Assembly: GCA_020634755.1 (NCBI GenBank)
Contig: JACKBC010000020.1
Location: 1-64,000 of the forward strand
Direction of reading: 5' to 3'
Source: Caldilineaceae bacterium
GTDB taxonomy: Bacteria > Chloroflexota > Anaerolineae > Caldilineales > Caldilineaceae
DNA: 64,000 nt
Translations under genes and position numbers: made by a program
The notes under the pieces: model-generated
Databases searched by the model: none
What the model saw: the letters and a program-made list of their open reading frames with translations, nothing else
What the model was told of the DNA's origin: nothing
Part shown: piece by piece, positions 1 through 8,767 of the stretch
Layout of the letters: each line of letters opens with the position of its first letter
Position numbering within the stretch: position 1 is the first letter of the stretch

Positions 1-339
1 AGGTAACTTCCATTAACCAGTGCTGCCGCATTGCCGATTAAAATTATTGACTCTCATCAACAAGTGTTGCGGTATCGCCCTAGGGGACCAAAGCTAGGGC
101 GAGCTTACACTAAGATGCAGACTTCAACTTATGTCGTTAACTATGTCGCTCTTCGATGAATGGTGGGCAAAACATGTGCAAATGTAATACGTGCTACTTT
201 CGACCCCCCAATATTCTTTTATATTAAGCTGGTCCAATAGTAGTGGACATCCCCACCATGCTGATAGTTTGACTGAATATAGATCGTAGTTCCATTACTG
301 TTGCGAATAGCTTTGGTCTATTGAGAGGAGAAAGACAGA
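1..339. other. Intergenic start of window, no gene recognised
   Basis: I see no coding region or RNA gene here. The stretch is A+T-richer than the flanking genes and presumably holds the 5' region of the decayed protease gene that follows. A GAGAGGAG ribosome binding site lies just upstream of the ATG at 340, so the start signals of that gene are still intact. Confidence 0.5.
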
Positions 340-1379
340 ATGAAGCTTTACATGGCTTTGATTGCATTGTTCAGTTTCGTATTAGGTTTATTTCCCACTG
401 CGGTCCGTGCACAGGAAAGCTGTCCAGTAATCCCCGTGGATAGTCCTGGGGTCCAGCGCATTGAAGGACAGGGCAGCTATAGCTTCTATGGCATTCCGCT
501 TTGTCCTATCTGTATAGCGAGGAAAATCCACTGAACCTTAGCATCGCCGACAGCTACCGCTACAACGCGCTGACTGAGGAATTTGTCCGAGAACCGAAAA
601 CCACGGTCCTCTCAGCCCCACCCGCGACGCAGCCCTACCTGGGTGATGTTGTTGTTTTGGTCGACCAGCACTGTGTGAGCGCGTGTGAATTCATGAGCTA
701 TTGGTTGCAGGCCAGTGGGCGCGCAACCATCGTTGGACAGTATTCTACGGAAGGGGGCGGCGGCAATACGAATGCGGTTACCATGCCTGGGGGCTTTATG
801 TTCAATTATACGGCAGGTACCGACATTGACCTGAAGACCGATCTGCCGACCTTTCAAGCCGTGGGGGTGGTGCCGGATGTGCGTGTACCGGTGAACGAAG
901 AGACCGAGCGGCGTAAACTTGAGGGGGGTGATCCGGTGCTGGATGCGGGGATCGAGTATCTGCGTCGACTGGCTTTTGAGCGACTGGGACACGAGCCAGC
1001 CCCCTTTGCAAATGGCGCCGTGACCACCACTGTGCCTGCGGGTTGGCAATCGAACGCAGATGGCACGGCCTATCGAAGCCCAGACAATCCCATCACTCTT
1101 TCGATTACGGCCTGGACCGATAGTGACGAGACCGACCCCGATGCGATCATGGTGGCCGTCGATCCCGAAGTCGAGAAGGCGGGCGAACTGGTAACGAACA
1201 GTGGCGCCTGGACAATCTACGGCTCAGACGCCAATGATATCTACAACATCTACGGCGTAAATGACATTGATGGCCAGCCCTACATAATTACGACAACCAC
1301 GACTGATGAACGGCTGGTGACGCTCATGGCGGAATTTATCCTCGCCCCGGCCTTGCGTGACTTTTCAGTGAACGAGTAA
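340..1379 (+). pseudogene. Internally deleted S41 family protease (pseudogene)
   Basis: The first part, from the ATG at 340, encodes a good signal peptide (hydrophobic core, then VRA before QES) and about 50 residues. The frame then changes near 500. From there to 1379 a second frame encodes the C-terminal half of an S41 protease, alignable with the intact neighbour at 1482-3959. The PDZ and central regions, about 490 codons of the intact paralog, are missing. The catalytic serine context (HCVSACEF) is kept. The lysine expected about 24 residues later (ASKG in the paralog) is a glutamate (STEG), so even the remaining domain should be inactive. The frame break, the large deletion and the lost lysine together point to a decaying duplicate. 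A shorter expressed secreted protein starting by reinitiation near 501 (TTG) cannot be excluded. Confidence 0.75.
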
Positions 1380-1481
1380 TTGAGAGTATAGAAAAGCCAG
1401 CCTATGTGTACAGCTATTGACCAAAGACAGTTAAACAAATCATTTTTCATGAAGTTAACAATTAGAATCATGGAGCGAGCT

Positions 1482-3959
1482 ATGCAGAGGAAACTCACAG
1501 TACTATTTGCGTTGATCCTGATGTTCTCCTTAGCCCTTCAAGCACCAATATCAGCGGCGCCCGAACGTCAAGATTACCCACCTGCCACTATCACAAATGA
1601 TGAAGGTGGTCCCACAAGCCTGGTAGGAAGTCTCAACTATCTGAACTTTGATGTCCCAATTATTTTGCAGGATCCTGCGCCAGCCCTACTTGACATGGTC
1701 CACATTGTTCAAGACGACCCAACGCAGTTTGCACCTTTGGAATCCCAGATTTTGGGTAGAATGACATCACCAGTTGTGCCGCCACCTTTTAGCTATGCTT
1801 TCAACCTGCCGAGTGAGCCTACGGCTACGCTGCTGGACGTTGACAATGACGGCGAAGCAGACGCTGGCGTGCAAATTTTCAGCGTACATATAGGCGCCAA
1901 CATCAACGGCGGCTCATACTTGGAGCAGCTCGATCAAGTAGATGGACGAGTCTCTTATTTGGTAGACCCACTGACGGGTGAAATCACCCAAGGAAGCTTG
2001 CTCGTCTACGCCCCGGACGATGCACAAGGTTTCCCCAATGGCTTTGGCGAAGATGGTCTACTGTTTACCGAAGATGATCCTGTGGTGGGTTTGCCGCAAG
2101 GCTACACTGTGGTGCATTTTGGCCCTGATGGTTTCAGCTTCGATCGCTCGCAAGAAGCTGAATTAAACGTACTGGAGGATCCGGCGTCAGCTTCGCCCGA
2201 CTTCTCGGATCAGGGGATTGTTGAGAGCTTCAACAGTCTGATCGACTATTTGACCGAGCGTTACTCATTCACCGAACTGCGCGGCTTAGACTGGGAAGCC
2301 ATTCGCGCCCAATATCTGCCCCAAGTTGAAGAAGCTGAGCAGATTGCGGCGGAAAACCCAGCCCTAGGGTTGGGCGCCTATGGCGCGGCAGTGCACCGGC
2401 TTGCTCAGGATCTACGGGATGCCCACGTGCAGAGCGCGTTCACAATTCCAAGCCCTGCGGTAGCGATTGCGGAAGCGCTCAAGAATCAACCTATCGCAAC
2501 CAACGTCGGCGTCAACACGGTTGAGTTGAGCGATGGCCGCATCGTTGTCAGCGACGTGAACCCAAACAGTCCAGCGGCAGAGGCAGGCTGGACTTTGGGC
2601 ACGGAGATAGTCGCCGTGGATGGCGTGCCGGTTGCTGAGCGACTGCCCACGGTCATTTACAACACTGCGGTAGGGACAGATGAAGGCCAGCGCCTGCGCC
2701 AAGTGACCAACTTGCTCAACTTTCCTGCACCTGAGGCGGATGGCACAGCGAATGACGTGACGATCGAGGCCATCTTACCTGGCGAAGATGCAGCACAAAG
2801 TTTCACCATGACGCCTGCTGCCTATCCATTGCCCAACCGTTTGGCATCGCCCACCCACCCCATGCCGATTCAATTTCGGGTTGAGCCAACCGGGGGCTGG
2901 TTGACGTGGAACGGTTTCGAAGAACCTGAACTGCGTATTGCTGTACTTGAGGAATTCCTGCACCAGGTGGAGCGAACGCCAGGGGTGAGCGGTATTGTGC
3001 TTGACCTGCGTGGGAATGGCGGCGGCTGGGATATGCTCTACTTTACCATGGCGTCCTACTTTTTCAATGCCGACAACCCCGTCTCTATAGGCTGGATTGA
3101 GCAGGATAGCTTTGATGTTGCAACAGGGGATTTTGTGCGTGAAGCTACGCCTGAATTCCTCATCAGCGCCCCACAGCCAGATCTTTATTATGGCGGCCCC
3201 ATTGTGATCCTTATCGATCAGAACTGTGCCAGCTCGTGCGAGTTCTTTACCCAATTCATGCAGACAAACGGCCGGGCCACGGTCGTTGCACAATATGCCT
3301 CCAAAGGAGCGGGTGCGCCCATCAACCGCATCACCATGCCTGGTGGACTGCTATTCCAGTACACCAAAGGACGTGCCTACTTTGCCGGTACCGACGAACT
3401 GAATCTGGAAGGCAAAGGTGTGGTTCCTGATGAACGAGTACCCGTGACGCTGGAATCTGTAGAGGCCACTCTGGCCGGCGGAGACCCCGTGTTGGAAGCG
3501 GGGCTGGCGATTCTGTCCCATCTTGCGGGACAGGCCCTGATCGATTCACTAAATTTGGCGCCGCTGCCGGATGATGTCGCAGCAGGTTTCTCCGCCATCT
3601 ATCCCTCGGCTTGGAACGATACCAGTGCGGGTTCGACGGTTAGCTATACGACACCGGATAATCAGTATCTCATCGCCTACACTATGCTTGAACCGCAGGA
3701 CGTTGCGGCGATGTTGGCACGAGTCGGGATCAGCGACCTAAAAGAGGCCCTTGTCGAAACGCGCAGCGCAAATGAGCTGGACTGGTCTATCTATCGTGTG
3801 GTAGATGCAAATAATTTTGTCAATACCTATGCTGTTGCCGAAACAGACGACGCACTCTACGTGATTCAAGTAGCTGCTCCTGCCGCAACGGCGGATGTGC
3901 TCATTGAAGGTCTGCTCTATCCAGCGATTGATGCCTTTATTCTCAGCGCAAGCAACTGA
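1482..3959 (+). CDS. Secreted S41 family (C-terminal processing type) peptidase
   Basis: The product has about 825 residues. The start at 1482 is preferred over the upstream ATG at 1404 because GGAG lies 6 nt before it and because it begins a clean signal peptide ending ISA-AP. A PDZ-like segment (DVNPNSPAAEAGW ... VDGVPV) sits in the middle, followed by the tail-specific protease domain. In that domain the LDLRGNGGG strand, the serine nucleophile context NCASSCEF and the downstream YASKG lysine match the Ser-Lys dyad of S41 enzymes. A further domain of about 150 residues at the C terminus is shared with the broken upstream copy. The protein is exported, or held at the surface, and probably cleaves peptides. 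The substrate is unknown. The tandem arrangement with the pseudogene indicates local duplication. Confidence 0.85.
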   Translation: MQRKLTVLFALILMFSLALQAPISAAPERQDYPPATITNDEGGPTSLVGSLNYLNFDVPIILQDPAPALLDMVHIVQDDPTQFAPLESQILGRMTSPVVPPPFSYAFNLPSEPTATLLDVDNDGEADAGVQIFSVHIGANINGGSYLEQLDQVDGRVSYLVDPLTGEITQGSLLVYAPDDAQGFPNGFGEDGLLFTEDDPVVGLPQGYTVVHFGPDGFSFDRSQEAELNVLEDPASASPDFSDQGIVESFNSLIDYLTERYSFTELRGLDWEAIRAQYLPQVEEAEQIAAENPALGLGAYGAAVHRLAQDLRDAHVQSAFTIPSPAVAIAEALKNQPIATNVGVNTVELSDGRIVVSDVNPNSPAAEAGWTLGTEIVAVDGVPVAERLPTVIYNTAVGTDEGQRLRQVTNLLNFPAPEADGTANDVTIEAILPGEDAAQSFTMTPAAYPLPNRLASPTHPMPIQFRVEPTGGWLTWNGFEEPELRIAVLEEFLHQVERTPGVSGIVLDLRGNGGGWDMLYFTMASYFFNADNPVSIGWIEQDSFDVATGDFVREATPEFLISAPQPDLYYGGPIVILIDQNCASSCEFFTQFMQTNGRATVVAQYASKGAGAPINRITMPGGLLFQYTKGRAYFAGTDELNLEGKGVVPDERVPVTLESVEATLAGGDPVLEAGLAILSHLAGQALIDSLNLAPLPDDVAAGFSAIYPSAWNDTSAGSTVSYTTPDNQYLIAYTMLEPQDVAAMLARVGISDLKEALVETRSANELDWSIYRVVDANNFVNTYAVAETDDALYVIQVAAPAATADVLIEGLLYPAIDAFILSASN

Positions 3960-4052
3960 TGTGAAACGGCAGCGGATGTTCAATCTTCTAAAAAGGTGAG
4001 ATTTGGCTCTTGGCAGTCAAAGATAGGACTGCCGTGGGCATTTGAACGAAAT

Positions 4053-4092
4053 CGGGCGGTTTCAAACTCAATTTCTGGCTCAAAACCGCCCG
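4053..4092 (+). terminator. Inverted repeat after the S41 protease
   Basis: Ten perfectly paired bases (CGGGCGGTTT with AAACCGCCCG) flank a 20-nt loop, about 95 bp after the protease stop. There is no strong T-run after the stem, so termination is plausible but not certain. Confidence 0.4.
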
Positions 4093-4119
4093 TATTCGCT
4101 AGAAATGCCCCCGCTGGTC

Positions 4120-4196
4120 CCATTTGCGAATGACGCCGTGACAAGCACTGTGCCTGTGGGTTGGCAGTCGAACGCAGATGGCATGACCTATCGAAG
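4120..4196 (+). pseudogene. 77-bp remnant of the S41 protease C-terminal domain
   Basis: This short stretch matches about 1003-1078 inside the upstream protease pseudogene with roughly nine mismatches by eye. The match includes the segment coding TVP-GWQSNADG. It has no start, no stop in the matching frame and nothing protease-like on either side. It is best read as debris of a further duplication or of an unequal exchange between protease paralogs. Confidence 0.65.
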
Positions 4197-4348
4197 TAGG
4201 AGTTGACGGCTTGACGCGGTTTTTGGCCAATTTGACGTTTAGATCGGCGAAAATCAGCGTTCATCCGTGTACAAAATTCTCGTTTAACGGTCTCTCTGAT
4301 AAGCTGCTGGATATTAACCCACATGACACCAAAGAGAGGACGAATTTC

Positions 4349-4918
4349 ATGAGCCGACTAAAAACGATCCGTAGGCAAGATTTTACGCCTGCGCAAGAGC
4401 AACTATTTCACAATATTACCACCGGCAAGCGGGGCCAAGGCGGCTCTGTCGATTCCTTTTTAAGTCCGGAAGGGGGCTTGCGCGGCCCGTTCAATGCACT
4501 GCTTTATAGCCCGATTCTGGGCGACGCCGTACAGCGAGTGGGGGAGGCCGTGCGCTATGAAGGAGAGCTGCCGGGGCCGCTGCGTGAACTGGCCATTTTA
4601 ACCGTAGCTGCCCATTGGCAGGCTAAATATGAGTGGTGGGCGCACGCCAATATTGCGCGCAACTTGGGGATGGATGAAGATATTATTGTGGGCGTGGAAG
4701 CCGGGGTGCTGCCGAGTAGCGCCGAATCTGCCCAGCGCATGATTTTTGACTTTGCGCGCGAATTGCTTGAGACACATCACGTGTCCGACGCGCGCTATGC
4801 CGCGGCTGTGGAAATGTTCAGCGAGTCCATGGTGGCGGAACTCGTGATCCTGCTGGGCTATTACACACTAATTTCGATGACGCTCAACGTGTTTGAAGTG
4901 GCGGCGCCCGAAGAATAG
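4349..4918 (+). CDS. Carboxymuconolactone decarboxylase (CMD) family protein, Cys-less
   Basis: The product has 189 residues. The ATG at 4349 is chosen because AGAGAGGA lies 8 nt upstream; the open frame extends further 5' without family similarity. The core (ELAILTVAAHW followed by YEWWAHANIARNLG) matches the CMD helix pair with its E..W..H pattern. It lacks the CxxC that would make it an AhpD-type peroxidase. In characterised CMD proteins this arrangement is associated with decarboxylase or lactonase-like roles, not thiol peroxidase activity. The substrate cannot be told from sequence. It stands alone, with a convergent neighbour (glmS) and a strong hairpin between them. Confidence 0.8.
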   Translation: MSRLKTIRRQDFTPAQEQLFHNITTGKRGQGGSVDSFLSPEGGLRGPFNALLYSPILGDAVQRVGEAVRYEGELPGPLRELAILTVAAHWQAKYEWWAHANIARNLGMDEDIIVGVEAGVLPSSAESAQRMIFDFARELLETHHVSDARYAAAVEMFSESMVAELVILLGYYTLISMTLNVFEVAAPEE

Positions 4919-4970
4919 ACCCGCGCCACAGATTGTACCATTTGCCAAGGTGAACGTTATCAATGGAATC

Positions 4971-5003
4971 AGACCTGTCAGGTTTTCAAAACCTGACAGG
5001 TCT
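4971..5003. terminator. Perfect palindrome between convergent genes
   Basis: Sixteen bases on each side (AGACCTGTCAGGTTTT and its complement) are separated by one base. The palindrome lies between the CMD gene and glmS, which converge, so it can end transcription from both. Related copies occur at 28786 and 55388. Confidence 0.65.
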
Positions 5004-5104
5004 CATCACAAACATGGCTCTTAGCTGAGCAATTTGTATTACAAAGGTTCAGGCGGATTTTTCGATTTGGAAGAAAGAATCCGCGCCACCTGTGGATCCT
5101 CTTC

Positions 5105-6964
5105 CTATTCCACCGTGACGCTCTTGGCCAAGTTACGCGGCTGGTCCACATCTTCGCCGCGGCGGCAGGCCATTTCATATGCCAGAATTTGCAGCGGCAT
5201 CACGGCCAGGATCGGCGAGATCATCTCATGGACGGCGGGGACGGGCATGATGAAATCAGCCTTGGACTGGATGTACTGATCGTCGGCATTGGCCACCGCT
5301 AACACCAGACCCTTGCGCGCTTTCACCTGCTCTACTTGGCTGATCATCTTATCGTAGACGCGGTCTTTTAGCGCCACCACCACCGTTGGCATCTCTTCAT
5401 CGATTAGCGCAATGGGGCCATGCTTCATCTCGCCCGCCGGGTATCCCTCAGCGTGAATATAGCTGATCTCTTTGAGCTTGAGCGCGCCCTCTAGCGCAAT
5501 GGGATAGTTAATACCGCGCCCCAGATAGAGAAAGTTGTGATAGATGTGGAAGCGCTCGGCCAGCTGCTGATAGAGATGGCCACTGCGTGCATCTTCCAAG
5601 AGCTCGCCGGCCAGACCGGGCAGCCGTGATAGCTCGTGCAGCAGATGCGCTGCTTCGGCGGCGGGCAGCGTACCGCGTTCCTGGCCCAGATAGATGGCCA
5701 GCAGCAGCAGGTCGACCAGCGATGCCGTAAAGGCTTTGGTGCTGGCCACGCCAATTTCAGGGCCGGCATGCATGTAAATGTGGCCATCGCAGACGCGCGC
5801 GGCCTGGCTGCCAATGGCGTTGACAATGGCGGCCGTAAATGCACCTCCATTGCGCGCTTCCTCCAAGGCGGCTAGCGTATCTACCGTTTCGCCACTTTGG
5901 GTAATCGCCACCACCATCTGCCGCGCAGAGACCAACGGCTGGCGATAGCGATATTCGGATGCATAATCCACTTCCACCGAGACGCGCGCCAGCTGCTCGA
6001 TGAAAAATTTACCCACTAAGCCGGCAAAGTAGCTGGTGCCACAGGCCACAATGGTCACCTTTTCTAGCGCCTGTGCTACATCCGGTTTTAGATTCAGCGT
6101 ATCCAACTCAATCCGATTTTGGGCGAAATTTAGGCGACCGCGCAGGGTGTCGGTCAGGCTGCGCCCCTGCTCGTAAATCTCCTTTTGCATGTAGTGCTCA
6201 AAATCGCCCTTCTCCGCCGACTCGGCATCCCAGTCAATTTCCATTTCTTTTAGCGTTAAGGGCTGGCCCTCAATGTCCATAAACTGGGCGCCCTGCTGGG
6301 TAATCACCGCCATTTGCCGATTTTCCATAAAGGCCACACGACGCGTGTGCTGCAAAATGGCCGGAATGTCGCTGGCAATATACATTTCATCGTCACCGTA
6401 GCCCACGACCACGCCGCCGGCATTGCCCAAACGCGCCGCAATTAAGCGGTCTGGATGCGCTTTGTCGAAGACCACAATGGCGCTCGGGCCTTGCAATTCG
6501 CCGACGGCGCGGCGCACGGCCAGCGTTAAATCGGCGTTGCTGCCGTTGTGATAGTGCTGATGGATGAGATGGACAATCACTTCCGTGTCGGTGTCGCTGG
6601 CAAATTCGTAGCCCTGACCTTGCAGCCGATTACGCAGCTCCAAGAAGTTTTCCACAATACCATTTTGCACGACAACAATGTTGCCATCCGGGCTGCGGTG
6701 AGGATGGGCGTTGCGCTGGCTGGGTGGCCCATGCGTGGCCCAGCGTGTGTGCCCAATGGCCACGCTGCCATTGACTGGTTCGGCATCCACCAGGCGCTCT
6801 AAGTTGGCAAGTTTGCCCTCTTCACGCCGGATTTGCAGATTGCCGTCCGTATCCAGAATAGCCATACCGGCTGAATCGTAACCGCGATATTCAAGCTGTT
6901 TTAAACCGTGTAGTACAATGGGCGTCGCCGCACGCGCGCCAATATATCCAACGATTCCACACAT
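5105..6964 (-). CDS. glmS: Glutamine-fructose-6-phosphate aminotransferase (isomerizing)
   Basis: This cytoplasmic enzyme makes glucosamine 6-phosphate from fructose 6-phosphate and glutamine, the first step toward UDP-GlcNAc. The start is set at 6964 so that the protein begins Met-Cys-Gly-Ile-Val-Gly; removal of Met exposes the catalytic N-terminal cysteine. The upstream extension of ten residues is not part of the family. The product has 619 residues, a normal length. The glutaminase half shows RWATHG and a GNADL segment. The isomerase half has two SIS domains (ACGTSYFAG, TQSGETVDT, GAGALKLKEISYIHAEGY-type active site) and ends in SVTVE as GlmS proteins do. It is a stand-alone gene. I could not identify a glmS ribozyme in the long leader. 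Confidence 0.97.
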   Translation of the reverse strand: MCGIVGYIGARAATPIVLHGLKQLEYRGYDSAGMAILDTDGNLQIRREEGKLANLERLVDAEPVNGSVAIGHTRWATHGPPSQRNAHPHRSPDGNIVVVQNGIVENFLELRNRLQGQGYEFASDTDTEVIVHLIHQHYHNGSNADLTLAVRRAVGELQGPSAIVVFDKAHPDRLIAARLGNAGGVVVGYGDDEMYIASDIPAILQHTRRVAFMENRQMAVITQQGAQFMDIEGQPLTLKEMEIDWDAESAEKGDFEHYMQKEIYEQGRSLTDTLRGRLNFAQNRIELDTLNLKPDVAQALEKVTIVACGTSYFAGLVGKFFIEQLARVSVEVDYASEYRYRQPLVSARQMVVAITQSGETVDTLAALEEARNGGAFTAAIVNAIGSQAARVCDGHIYMHAGPEIGVASTKAFTASLVDLLLLAIYLGQERGTLPAAEAAHLLHELSRLPGLAGELLEDARSGHLYQQLAERFHIYHNFLYLGRGINYPIALEGALKLKEISYIHAEGYPAGEMKHGPIALIDEEMPTVVVALKDRVYDKMISQVEQVKARKGLVLAVANADDQYIQSKADFIMPVPAVHEMISPILAVMPLQILAYEMACRRGEDVDQPRNLAKSVTVE

Positions 6965-6984
6965 AAGGTATAAACTCCTATCAG

Positions 6985-7068
6985 TAGGACGCACGCAAGC
7001 CTGGCATTAAAAGCATTGGGAAAGCGAGCTGTGCTTGCCCGGGCAATTTGCTGGTCTGCGCAAGTCGT
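6985..7068. repeat. Family-1 inverted-repeat element (copy 1)
   Basis: An element of about 84 bp begins TAGGACGCACGCAAGCCTGG and ends TGCGCAAGTCGT, so its ends are imperfect inverted repeats. The same ends, with unrelated centres, recur at 10140, 33266, 36423, 39088 and 40911. It lies 20 bp upstream of the glmS start codon and so within its leader. No coding capacity; MITE-like. Confidence 0.75.
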
Positions 7069-7146
7069 AATGTTGAAAATGCGCCATGCTGCCGCGGCAG
7101 CTCTTTACAGCGCAAAGATATTCAAAATGTTTTGTGGGTACATAGT

Positions 7147-7258
7147 CAATGTCATTTAGTGAAGGCCGCTTCCAGTGTGACGCACGGTATGCCACTCGAA
7201 TGCGAGGACCAGAATGGCGGACACCGTGTAACGCACTTTTCGTTAACTTAATGACATT
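7147..7258. repeat. Inverted-repeat element of about 112 bp
   Basis: CAATGTCATTTAGT at the left end is the near-perfect complement of ACTTAATGACATTG at the right end. An inner imperfect pairing (around GTGACGCACGG and CCGTGTAACGCAC) extends it. It looks like another small non-autonomous palindromic element. I see no second copy in the window. Confidence 0.5.
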
Positions 7259-7895
7259 GGGTAAATGGTAATCCGCAGCAAGCCAATCCCAAAAGGGCTT
7301 TTGGGTGGATGGCCCATGCATAGGGATGAGCCCCAACAAGCCCGACCCAAACCACATATCCATCAGGGAATGGCGCGCCGACTCGACGCGTTGAACCACC
7401 GACTGATGAACAATGGGTTGTGGGCTGGTTTGCCACGAAATATCCACTGCTTGACGTCTGCTGTGCCACTGGTTGCCCAATGGTTTTAGACATCTGCTTG
7501 CCATTTGGTGGGGAAGATATAACCGAAACCGCGGGGCGCCGAATACGTTTGCTTAACAGAGTTCTCAGCTTTAGATTCTCCGGTTGCCGCAAGAAAATCT
7601 ATGCAAATTGGTGAAATCTGTCATTCAGAATATCGGTTTGCGAGTTTCGGGTCAGGCCGGTGGAAACGGCCTGGGGGCATCCGCTGATCTTTCGATTTTC
7701 CCGCATATAGTAGATTTCATCAAACAGTCTTAAAATCGCGCTGTTTGGCGCTCTATGATGCGGTTAGCCCGACATTGCTGCCGGGAACCCCTTCCTCGTC
7801 ACCCGTTTAAACTTCAAACGGGCCATGCGCTCTCTTCCCAGAGTATAATTTTCTCCGCTAGCGCTCTCCTTTGCCTTGCTATTTCGGCTTGATTA
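7259..7895. other. Gene-free stretch between glmS and sixA
   Basis: Several open frames cross this region on both strands. None has a ribosome binding site, a recognisable domain or protein-like composition. A short hairpin (CCCGTTT with AAACGGG near 7801-7821) is the only clear structure. The stretch may hold the distal glmS promoter or decayed sequence. Confidence 0.4.
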
Positions 7896-7937
7896 ACTCA
7901 CGTTACGCAGCGACAGCCAGGCTTGCGTAACATAAGT
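7896..7937. repeat. Family-1B inverted-repeat element, short form
   Basis: A compact 42-bp element runs from ACTCACGTTACGCAGCG to TTGCGTAACATAAGT. Its reverse complement matches the two ends of the longer element at 37582-37669, which carries about 45 extra bases in the middle. The termini resemble family 1 (TACGCAGCG / TTGCGTAA). Confidence 0.7.
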
Positions 7938-8227
7938 AATTAATGTGCGACAAGCGACAAAACTTCTATCGCCGCTAAAGCATATCATACATCGGGCTGG
8001 AAAATCAACCCCATATTTGTTACAATTTGATGTAATGTGCGCTTATGGCGCTTTGAGGGCAAGAACTAGGGACGCGCTTAAGTGTCAGGGGCGCAGCTTT
8101 CCGAGACGAGGCAGAGATGGTATCGGCTTGCGCAAACGCAGCGGTTGCCTCTTCCAGAAAGGCATACATTGTGCCCCAAAGCCAAATGCATCCGGAACTA
8201 TAGCCGTATTGATAAAAGGGGGATTCC

Positions 8228-8734
8228 ATGAAATTATTGTCTATTGTGCGTCATGCCAAGGCCGAGCGCCCCGATGCCTATGCCACAGACCACGCCCGTC
8301 CACTAACCAAACGCGGACGGGCCGATAGCCGGCTAGTGGCAAAAATGTTGACCAAAATTGCGCCTGCACCTGATTATGTTGTTAGCTCGACAGCGGCCCG
8401 TACCCAAGAAACGGTAGAAGAGATTATTAAAACAATGGGGTATCAGGGACCGACGATTTGGTCCGATGCGCTCTATTTGGCGACGGCGGCTGAGCTTTTA
8501 CGCACAGTGAGCGAAACGCCTTCTGAGAGCCAACATGTGATAATTTGCGGGCACAATCCGGGGATGGAGGAGTTAGCTGTGGGGTTGTGTACTGGGGGCG
8601 AACATCATGTCCATTTGCGCATGTCGACCGCCTGCTGTGCGCACCTACAACTGGAAATTGTGCAATGGTCGCAGGTGCGCTGGGGGTGTGGCGAACTGGC
8701 GTTGCTCGCACCACCGAAAGTGCTGCGCATATAG
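8228..8734 (+). CDS. sixA: SixA-type phosphohistidine phosphatase (histidine phosphatase superfamily)
   Basis: The product has 168 residues, a usual length for SixA. The RHA motif near the N terminus (IVRHAKAE) carries the histidine that is phosphorylated in this superfamily. The PLTKRGR segment, STAARTQET and the distal GHNPGMEEL supply the other active-site residues. SixA proteins remove phosphate from phosphohistidine in signalling proteins or act on small phosphoesters. An AAAAGGGGG ribosome binding site precedes the ATG. The gene converges with the HisA-Nudix gene 33 bp away. Nudix and SixA-like domains occur in one polypeptide in mycobacterial MutT1, so a functional link between the neighbours is possible. 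Confidence 0.88.
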   Translation: MKLLSIVRHAKAERPDAYATDHARPLTKRGRADSRLVAKMLTKIAPAPDYVVSSTAARTQETVEEIIKTMGYQGPTIWSDALYLATAAELLRTVSETPSESQHVIICGHNPGMEELAVGLCTGGEHHVHLRMSTACCAHLQLEIVQWSQVRWGCGELALLAPPKVLRI

Positions 8735-8767
8735 CAGCAATAGATGGACCGCCTGCAACAAAGGTCC

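Noticed and set aside
7007..7504. 165-codon minus-strand frame upstream of glmS, and overlapping frames to 7614
   Set aside because: It runs through the inverted-repeat elements, has no ribosome binding site and no recognisable family.
6965..8227. glmS ribozyme in the glmS leader
   Set aside because: No recognisable ribozyme core by eye; the leader is mainly repeat DNA.
7945..8328. 127-codon frame overlapping the start of sixA
   Set aside because: Overlaps the well-supported sixA start in another frame; no protein features.
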